Notes under the pieces: model-generated
What the model saw: only the letters and a program-made list of their open reading frames with translations
What the model was told of the DNA's origin: nothing
Database searches by the model: none
Part shown: piece after piece, positions 57,601 to 64,000 of the stretch
How positions within the stretch are numbered: the stretch's first letter is position 1
Layout: the number at the start of each line of letters is the position of its first letter
NCBI GenBank assembly: GCA_030512335.1
Contig: JAULSU010000004.1
Location: forward strand, 2,170,001 to 2,234,000
Direction: 5' to 3'
Length of the DNA: 64,000 nt
Source of the DNA: Immersiella caudata
Lineage: Eukaryota > Ascomycota > Sordariomycetes > Sordariales > Lasiosphaeriaceae
Position numbers and translations under genes: made by a program

Positions 57601-58318
57601 CCACCGGTCCAGCATGCATGAGGGGCGCACCGCACTCGGCGAATTGGCCCTGAACGGTGTTGTTTCAGCTGACACCACTGCCGCGGAAGAAGCCTTGGAT
57701 ATTCTGGTGCATGCGGGTGCCAGCCCTCTGCTGAAAATGCAAGGAAAGACGACAATCTTCCTCGCGCTCGATAATCAGGAGAACGAGGCTATGACACGCG
57801 TCTTACTAGACAAGGTGCTCAGCACGACGCTCCACTCTCAGGAGAACACATTCCAACAAGGCGTGTACCACTATTCGCCCACCACATATGTGACGAAAGG
57901 GGTTCTCCTTGGACCACAGATGGAAACCCTCGCCCAGATGCTTTGGAATTACGGGGCTGAGGATACCTTTTACGCCGATCTCGGAGAAACACAGCCCGCA
58001 GATGCCATCGGACTGCCCAGTGACATCGTTGAGTATGAGAAGGCGCGTCAGATCGTGGATGAAATGGCTAGCTGCACTCAGGATGCGCAATCAGAGGGAC
58101 AAGGCCGGGCCCCTTTAAGGGCTCGGGCGATGTCTCATGACGAAGTCCTCTACGAAGATGATTTCATGGCGGCTGGTGAGCAGATGCTCGACGTTTATCG
58201 CTCAAGGGCGAGGACAGCTCCGCCGAAGATGGCGGTGCTGAGGTCCCACACGGGGGTTGTCATTGGGCAAGTGGACTTGGATGAGTTGAGGCGGTGGCGA
58301 CAGAGGGAGACTGTCTGA
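54615..58318 (+). CDS. Ankyrin-repeat protein, ~1197 aa, with one apparent frameshift
   Basis: Exons 54615-56097, 56156-57255, 57309-58318. The first exon meets a stop at 55854 because the G run at 55842-55847 has six G; with seven, the three exons sum to exactly 1198 codons and the repeat LLYEGGADVNHRNAEALQLA is intact. Introns (58 and 53 nt) have GTAAGT donors. From residue ~45 to ~1060 the protein is a long string of degenerate ankyrin units (VVKALLAFGADINF, VDVLQALLDHGANP, LVEQLLVAGADATH, LIRHLLRHGA, TALMLAAMSGRRETAQLLLK, TALFFAARAGDADMVALLLK). The C-terminus is charged and without recognised domain. No NACHT or kinase part lies upstream. Likely a protein-interaction scaffold of unknown partner. 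Confidence 0.78.
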
Positions 58319-58435
58319 TCAGGCGACTGTACATTGGACTGCTAGTATTTTCTGTACATTCTCTTCCATTCTCCCACTAGATATATCCCATCATATAGGG
58401 ACGGCCAATATGTATCTTATTCACCTTCGTCGATC

Positions 58436-59553
58436 TCAATGATCATGATGATGCCCACCCTTTTGTTCATCCTCGTCGGTTGTCTCCGGCTCAAATGGCT
58501 CCTCTGCACCGGGAAAATCGGGATCCCATGCTGGATTCGGCCCCGCATCGCGCCACCGAACGGAACGGGGGCCGTTCTTGTTCCAGTCTAGGATCGCATC
58601 AAATTCTCGACACGTATGCAATGATGACCAGTCCGGGAGAGCATCCCTTCGCCTTGGATCTTCCAGAGGGTCATAGAACAGAGCGGGTGTAACATCGGCT
58701 TGGCACATGAGACTGATGCGAAGTATGTCGATGCAGTGGTCTGTGACCTATCAGCCAGACTCCTCAAGTGAGAAGACAGAAAAGAAAGGGGGAAAAAATA
58801 CCATAGTGCGTAATCACATTTTCACGAGGAACAACCTCCTCCAAAACCTTGTAATAATCGTAGTTGTACCAGAGCCCCATCCGCAGTGAGTTCTATCGCA
58901 TGTTAGCCCATAGGCCGTGCCCTATCTCATAGCCCCCGTTCCCTGGGAAGGAAAAGGGGGGCACAGTCAACTCACAAGACAATGCAACTGATGAAAAACC
59001 TCCAACATTGCCAAATACCCACCCCCGTGCTCCTCGGGGATCTTATGAAGCGGGTGGCCTTCTGTCCCTGTCATGTTCAGTTCGAGCACTTCTGCTTCAG
59101 TTAGACGGATTCCTCCGGCGCCGAGCTCGATTTGATGCCAGGCGAGGTCGATTTCGTCGGAATACGTCCCCGGAGGTCCACGCCAGGGGTTAGTTTGGCG
59201 GAAGGCGGCAGGGTAATGGTGACGGGGGAGGTATTTTACTACTTCTAGGGCGGGAGCTGGGGGGGGGGTGTTAGGAATAGGGGGTTGGATGAGGGAAGGG
59301 GAGATGTGAACTTGCATGGTGTTGAGAATCCTTTGGTACATATTTGGAGGGTTTGGGAGGGGCGCGATATCCAGGAAAGCCATGTGAAGGAGAGGAGCGT
59401 CAGGGTGTTGGTTATGAGGAGGATCAAGGTTGTTCGTGGAAGTCGAGTGGAGGGAGATTTGAAGACTGCCGCGCGAGCTTCCTCTCTACTTTGCCTCTCG
59501 GTTTGAGGGAGAATATGGTAGACCTTCCGAAAGGTTGGTATCCGGAACCACAT
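58436..59553 (-). CDS. UstYa-family (DUF3328) oxidase, RiPP-maturation type
   Basis: Exons 59553-59316, 59256-58976, 58892-58802, 58740-58436 (305 codons, 304 aa). Intron 1 is GC..AG (GCAAGT donor, branch CTAAC); it restores STPSPALEVVKYLP across the junction. A single TM helix spans about residues 41-62, followed by the luminal domain. WRGPPGTYSDEIDLAW is the family's RGPP..E.D.AW segment. The two HxxHC motifs are complete: HQLHC (168-172) and HYDHC (202-206). UstYa-type proteins carry out oxidative cyclisation of Tyr- or Phe-containing core peptides in ustiloxin, asperipin and phomopsin-type pathways. It is divergent from the repeat precursor at 60360 and convergent with the ankyrin gene (117 bp apart). 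An ATG at 59590 in another frame leads only to a short ORF. Confidence 0.88.
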
Positions 59554-60359
59554 GGTCGAAGTTCTCAGGTTTGGCGAGGGTGGAAGTCATGAAAGAGCAA
59601 AGGGCTAGACTCAGGGGAAGCAGATGCGGGAATCTGATGATTGAGTTCTTGACTAGCTGGAAGTCAAACCCTTCATCTGTAACATAAAGATGTGATTACT
59701 ATACGGGATCTAACCAAAGAGGAAGGCAGAACCCCTGAAAGGAAGGTCGATGGCCAGGTCTCGTCACAGACATACGAGCATTCGGAGTTGTTCCGTCCAT
59801 GTTCCCTTAAACTCCCGAATAAAGTTGAGTTTTCCACCAATGGTGTTGCAGCTTGTGTTTTGAATGAGGCAACATCTTGCGAGGCCGCCCAAAACCGTGG
59901 TGTTGTTGCTGATAAGGCCGACGTTGCTGTGCATTGACAGCTGCAAGTCCAGCGGCAAAAGACCCAGAATAACAACCCTCGCTCTATGCTTTCGAATGTG
60001 TTCGGGGAGAGACACTGCTTCCACCAATGACAGAGGGAGACAGACGCGGTGGCCGCGATTAGCATGCTCAACAAGTCAAGTCCTTGGCACATCCTTGCCC
60101 AGATCGCAACGGGTAGGGCTTACTGACCAACAGAAAGAGACTAAAGAGCTTACATAAACCCAACAAGGTTCCACTGCAGACGCTGACAGATGTATGCGGC
60201 GTGTGGAAAGGGGCAGGTCGCGAGATACCCCTGTTTCGTCAGACTGAAGCAGCGTGCCAACGTGGATAACTGAAGTGTAGGGCATTCGAGGAAGAAGTTT
60301 GCCCATGAGAAAGATATAAGTCGCATTTCAACGACTGTCCTAAGATCCTTGAAGGGTAG
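59554..60359. other. Bidirectional promoter between UstYa-like oxidase and repeat precursor
   Basis: About 0.8 kb separates two divergent, functionally linked genes. Small ORFs (87-139 codons) on the - strand have some Cys but no recognisable pattern. Could contain the binding site of the adjacent Zn2Cys6 regulator; no clear CGG(n)CCG pair was found by eye. Confidence 0.4.
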
Positions 60360-60736
60360 CCATGCCACCAACTTCAAGCTTGTCGTCTTCTCATCAATAT
60401 ACGTTTCTCAACTATCCTCATCGCTGCCATCCAGGCAACTGCCACCATTGCCGCACCGGCACTTGAGCTTCCCCGTAGCGGTGTCGCTGTTCATGCCGGG
60501 CGCGACGTAGTATGTCCCAATTTAAAGCCTGCTCCTCAAGTCTAACACACGTCTTGCTCATACAGGCGAAACAACTCGACAAGGATTCTATCAAGATCAA
60601 GTCCGTCGGGACCTACAAGCGCGATGTCAAGCAGCTCGATAAGGATTCCATCAAGATCAAGTCGGCGGGGACCTACAGGCTCGACGCAAAGGAGCTCGAC
60701 AAAAACTCCATCAAAACCAAGTCCGTCGGCACGTAG
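60360..60736 (+). CDS. RiPP/KEP-type repeat precursor peptide, decayed or strain-variant
   Basis: Exon 60360-60506 holds a signal-like hydrophobic stretch (FSTILIAAIQATATIAAPA) followed by GRD. A 59-nt intron (60507-60565, branch CTAAC) splits repeat 1 after those residues. Four 60-nt units run 60557-60796 if the intron is discounted for unit 1. Each encodes 20 residues with a dibasic or Arg start, a conserved LDKDSIKIK middle and an SVGTY or SAGTY end. KR precedes units 2 and 4; unit 1 has GR and unit 3 RL. A TAG at 60734-60736 replaces the Tyr codon of unit 3, so unit 4 is untranslated here. The frame from 60360 has no ATG: the start lies on an unseen upstream exon or has been lost. Kex2-processed repeat precursors beside UstYa genes yield dikaritin-type cyclic peptides; alpha-pheromone precursors share the KR/EA layout, a weaker alternative. 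Confidence 0.65.
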
Positions 60737-60796
60737 AAGCGCGAGGCGAGGCAGTTGGGCAAGGACTACATCAAGATCAAGTCAGTTGGGACATAC
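60566..60796 (+). repeat. 60-nt tandem repeat, 3.85 visible copies of 4
   Basis: Unit boundaries: unit 1 60566-60616 (its first 9 nt lie before the intron, 60498-60506), unit 2 60617-60676, unit 3 60677-60736, unit 4 60737-60796, followed directly by TGA. The spacing is exact with no indels; differences are substitutions. The downstream TGA after unit 4 looks like the original stop. Confidence 0.9.
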
Positions 60797-60875
60797 TGAG
60801 ATGTTGAGATTATATTTCGAATGAGGGTTCGAGTTCTTGCATAATATGTACACCCAAGCTGCCCCAATGTTGTGT

Positions 60876-63586
60876 TCATGTTGCTGGTGTGCTAGCACCG
60901 TCATCCACTTCAATGTCCACAGTGCCCAATGGGGACCAGCCGTTCGGCACCTCGCTCCCAATGAAGCAGCACTCAGGCACACGCTCGCCAGACTTCATGC
61001 CCATAGCCTCGGTATCCCATCGAAACGAAGATTTGTCCTCAAAATCCCATTCCGATTTCATCAGTTGGGAGTCCACACTGCAGGTTTCGCTCCGGGATGT
61101 ATCGTGAAGCTTGGATTTTTGGCCGGGCCTTGTCTCGCTTGGATCGTCCCACGGCCTGCATACCGCGGAAAGCAGGGTGAATGAAAGCTTTTGCAACCCG
61201 GGATCGCATCCAGGTGGGGTAGAGATGAGGTAATCTGCAGGTGCAATCGGATTTATGTCGGTAGGGCCGCTACCAAGCGCCAGATCTGGTGGCACGGAAG
61301 CCCACTGATTCGAACCGTCAACTTCGGCGTGCCCGTTCATCCCTCGCCGCCATCCAAAATTGGCAAGTTTACTGTGAACGTCTGAGAGAAAGGCGTAGAA
61401 TCTCAAAGCAACGGCATCAATGGTCCCACAGTACTTGAGCGTGTCCAGACAGAGCTGTGCGTGCTCTAGGTCATCTGACCACGTCGCTGGAGGGAAGTTG
61501 TGAAGTTGTTTCTGGGCAATCGAGTGCAGAATGACCACACAAGATGTGTGAGCTTGGAAGCTTTGGCGAATTTAGCGATTGCTGATAGGAAGAGAGCTGA
61601 TTCAGGGAGGTATCATGCGAAACAACTTACATTATTAACCAGCACCGCTGGACAATACTGCGATTGGCAAGTAGTAGGCCGAGAATACGTGCCGTGTATC
61701 TTGCGGCGAACATACCCTTGTCTGCCTGTGAGAGAAGGGTTCTGACCAGTGACTTCTGGGAGATATCGGTCGTGGTGGGGGATAGATATGTGTCGCCGCC
61801 AACCCGAGAGTCTTGGACGACCTGAGAGATGGCGCGTCGGTAAACGAGAATTATCGCTCCGAGATACAGCAAATGGACGTAGAATAAGGTGCGCCGGTCT
61901 TGCTCGCTCATGTCCGTTCGAGCGAGGTTGGCCAAGAGGAGCTGTGGCGGAAGAGTTTCATGCCATGTTTGAAGAGCTTGAAAGGCAGAATCAAGCGCAT
62001 CGGATGAAAAAACCTTCAGAGCGAGATGGGATCGAAGAACCCCCGCCTTGAGGAGAGATATCTTAGTCATCTCTGACTGGGCAACTATGCAAAGATCAGA
62101 CGTGTTAGGATAAGCGTCGGCCAGGACGTTGCATGCAGAGGCGCTGGTGTGGGTTGGTCGGCTTACTCTCTCCGATTGGCGTGTTGTGGTCGTGCTCTAA
62201 ACCCGCTTCCTGTGACACCATTTGTAAGCATCTCATCTAGAGATATTGGGGCAAATCGAGGCGTGATTACTGGAACTATAGTCTGGAAACTCGTCTCATC
62301 ACTCTCGGATACGTATCCAAGTGTCGACGATAACCAGCTTTGGAGATTAGCCAGCCATGACGGTGGCAAGATACGCGAGCTTTGGCCTCACCTGGAGAGG
62401 AACAGTAACATTCGCCACGCTATCCTGAACTCTTCGCATTGAGTTTCAGTCAGAAAGGCCTGGCAGGGCGACCCAGGAGTACCAAATCGTTGGGCCATAC
62501 CCATTCCGGCCTCTTTGGGGCATGTGGTTAACTCAAGACTGTGATCCTGGGGCACGAGGTGAAGGACATACCGACATAGGCCAGACCAGCCGTGGCCTTT
62601 TCGAATATATTGTACATGGCCAGAATAGCACAAACCTTGATTGCCTCCAGGGGCTGCTCTTCGAGAATGTTGGCAAAGTAGTGTCGACTGATGTCGTAGA
62701 GCAATGCAGCGGAGCCTCGATCGACATTGAGAGTGACGTCAGTGGGGTAGTACTGGACACCAACCGCGGCGACACAACAGACACAACAGATGGCTACCCT
62801 CTGAGAAACATCGAGACGATGGCCGTTGTCGAAGATTCTGTTGCAGTACTCCTCAACCTGGCGTTGTGGAAAAGCGTGGAACAGGCCACCGCTGCATGCA
62901 TAGAAGTTTCGAACCGCGGCTCGAATAGCATCTTCGTTCGGCATGATGAATCGGATGAGGGAATCAGGATCGCGGATGGTGGAATCGGGGGGTCGCAGAA
63001 CGGGCGGCAGGTCTCCATGGCCTACAGTGAAGGGAGAAGAGCCCCGTGAGGCGCTTGAGGGACAGGAGACCGAGCCGCTGGTGATGCCGTCGCCAAGCGC
63101 GGCGTTGAAGTTGTATGCAGCATCACCGACCTGGCCAGAAAGAGAGACGATGTCATCCGCCGACCGGATGTGCTGCAGCATCCGCTGTGCTTCTTCGTGC
63201 GGCTTGGACTGGAGAGCAATGAGCAGCTTCTCTAGGGCTTCGAGCCGGGCCTTGATGGCAGCCTGTCGGGACTGCCCTGCTTCGCCCTCGTAGCCACATG
63301 GCTTCCCCTTCGACGCGCATCCACCGCACCGTGGTCTGGCGCCGTCACACTGCCAGTCGTCAGTGCCAGGTCCCAAGATCGGGACTCGGAGAGACACAAA
63401 ACCTACCTTCGCTTTGTGGCGGCGACAGATGTTGCACGCCTGGGTGACTGACTTGAAGCGCTTGGAGCGCTTGTCGAGGGACGAGCCTTCGCTCCAGGCA
63501 ACTGGTCTGTCTCGCTTCTGTGCAACTGGGTCTGCAAGGATCGCCAGCGCGGGTTGGATGGATCTGAAGCTGGGCTGCGGGGCCAT
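60876..63586 (-). CDS. Zn2Cys6 transcription factor with fungal-specific MHR domain
   Basis: Six exons: 63586-63407, 63349-62572, 62512-62392, 62337-62219, 62084-61631, 61560-60876 (779 codons, 778 aa). Intron 1 falls inside the zinc cluster, joining CNICRRHKAK to CDGARPRCGGCASKGKPC and giving Cys51, 54, 61, 68, 71 and 78. A short coiled coil (ALEKLLIALQ) follows. The middle homology region runs from about residue 180: AYVEAGMGMAQRFG, SWLSSTLGYVSES, ALDSAFQALQTWHETLPPQ and IFQAHTSCVVILHSIAQKQLH are typical. Introns 54-134 nt. The C-terminus is Ser/Pro/Asp-rich, a possible activation region. It lies next to the repeat precursor (3' end about 80 bp from unit 4) and is the natural candidate regulator of that locus, an inference from position only. 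Confidence 0.88.
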
Positions 63587-64000
63587 TTTGAGCAGACGCC
63601 AGGTCGCGGCTGGGCGAAGACACAGTCAGCATCGAAATTTTCGTGGTTTTTGTCTGTTGGGCCCGACAGTTGGGAGATGGGGCAAGAATCAGACTGTGGC
63701 CAGGGCCCCACGGGAACCGGAAGCCATCAGATAGCTGGATGCCAGTTGAACCGACCGCACGCCGCACCGATGCACTTCTCGGGAATGAATGGGATGGGAC
63801 GGGACAAGGTCGGCATTTGGCGGACACCCCCGTCCCAGATTGCCAACTAATCTGAATCGAACAGCCCCGGCACGAAGGTAACTGGGACTGCTCTCCCGGT
63901 CGGCGCGCTTTCTGATTGGCAGCAGACAGCGTGATGCAGCCACGATCACCCCCCTCGCCCCCTGCTGCAGGCTCGCTTGCGCAAAGAGGGGGAAAATTGT
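63587..64000. other. Upstream region of the Zn2Cys6 gene
   Basis: No gene seen before the window edge. Confidence 0.45.

Noticed and set aside
60418..60600. 60-codon - strand ORF across the precursor signal exon
   Set aside because: Spans the precursor's intron and first repeat in antisense; no coding character.
1..64000. CRISPR arrays, insertion sequences, rRNA genes or bacterial operons
   Set aside because: None seen; splice structure and gene families show a fungal nuclear genome. The only regular tandem arrays are coding (60-nt precursor repeat, GGCTCT linker).

Overview
The window looks like a gene-rich segment of a filamentous ascomycete genome (Pezizomycotina, most likely Sordariomycetes). 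Genes sit on both strands. Most carry short GT..AG introns (43-134 nt) with CTRAY-type branch sites close to the acceptor. The families present are typical of moulds: a UstYa/DUF3328 oxidase, a Zn2Cys6 regulator, a fungal rhodopsin-like membrane protein, an AA11-type LPMO, ankyrin proteins, and DHA2 and Dal5-type transporters. Exon models below were built by hand from splice sites and reading phase; every spliced model sums to a whole number of codons. No database search was possible, so family names rest on recognised motifs.

Layout. 1-6.5 kb: a terpene cyclase-like gene cut by the window edge, a seven-exon Dal5-type permease and two degenerate orphan genes. 7-15 kb: a large secreted protein built of about 180-residue modules, the SAGA subunit SPT3, and a FAD monooxygenase. 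15-18.3 kb: a long gene-poor stretch. 18.3-27.3 kb: ERG28, a small Cys/His protein not visible as one ORF, a tRNA-like Pol III gene, a secreted GMC oxidoreductase, a secreted solute-binding-protein-like protein, and a Thr/Cys-rich secreted protein. 28-36.6 kb: a seven-TM rhodopsin-like protein, a FAD amine-oxidase-type enzyme, a broken ankyrin gene, an atypical SDR and a beta-carbonic anhydrase. 37.8-45 kb: a housekeeping block with two mitochondrial membrane-protein biogenesis factors (OXA1, MIM1), the Cdc48 cofactor SHP1 and the TORC1 GTPase GTR1. 46.5-53 kb: an LPMO, an arylsulfotransferase-like secreted protein and a DHA2 transporter. 54.6-58.3 kb: a long ankyrin protein. 58.4-63.6 kb: the most interesting locus.

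That last locus holds a UstYa-family oxidase with both HxxHC motifs. Divergently across about 0.8 kb lies a signal-like segment followed by four exact 60-nt repeats. These encode 20-residue units that begin with a KR-type Kex2 site and end in a Gly-Thr-Tyr core. A Zn2Cys6 regulator follows on the far side. This is the architecture of a fungal RiPP (dikaritin-type) locus. The precursor shows decay: one repeat lost its KR, a stop replaces the Tyr of repeat 3, and no in-frame ATG is visible in the signal exon. It may therefore be a relic or an allele that differs between strains.

Two further observations cut across the window. Two otherwise intact-looking genes (terpene cyclase, ankyrin) are broken only by a one-base shortfall in a G/C homopolymer, which could be sequencing error. 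Many genes also switch from C-rich to G-rich coding strand part-way through.
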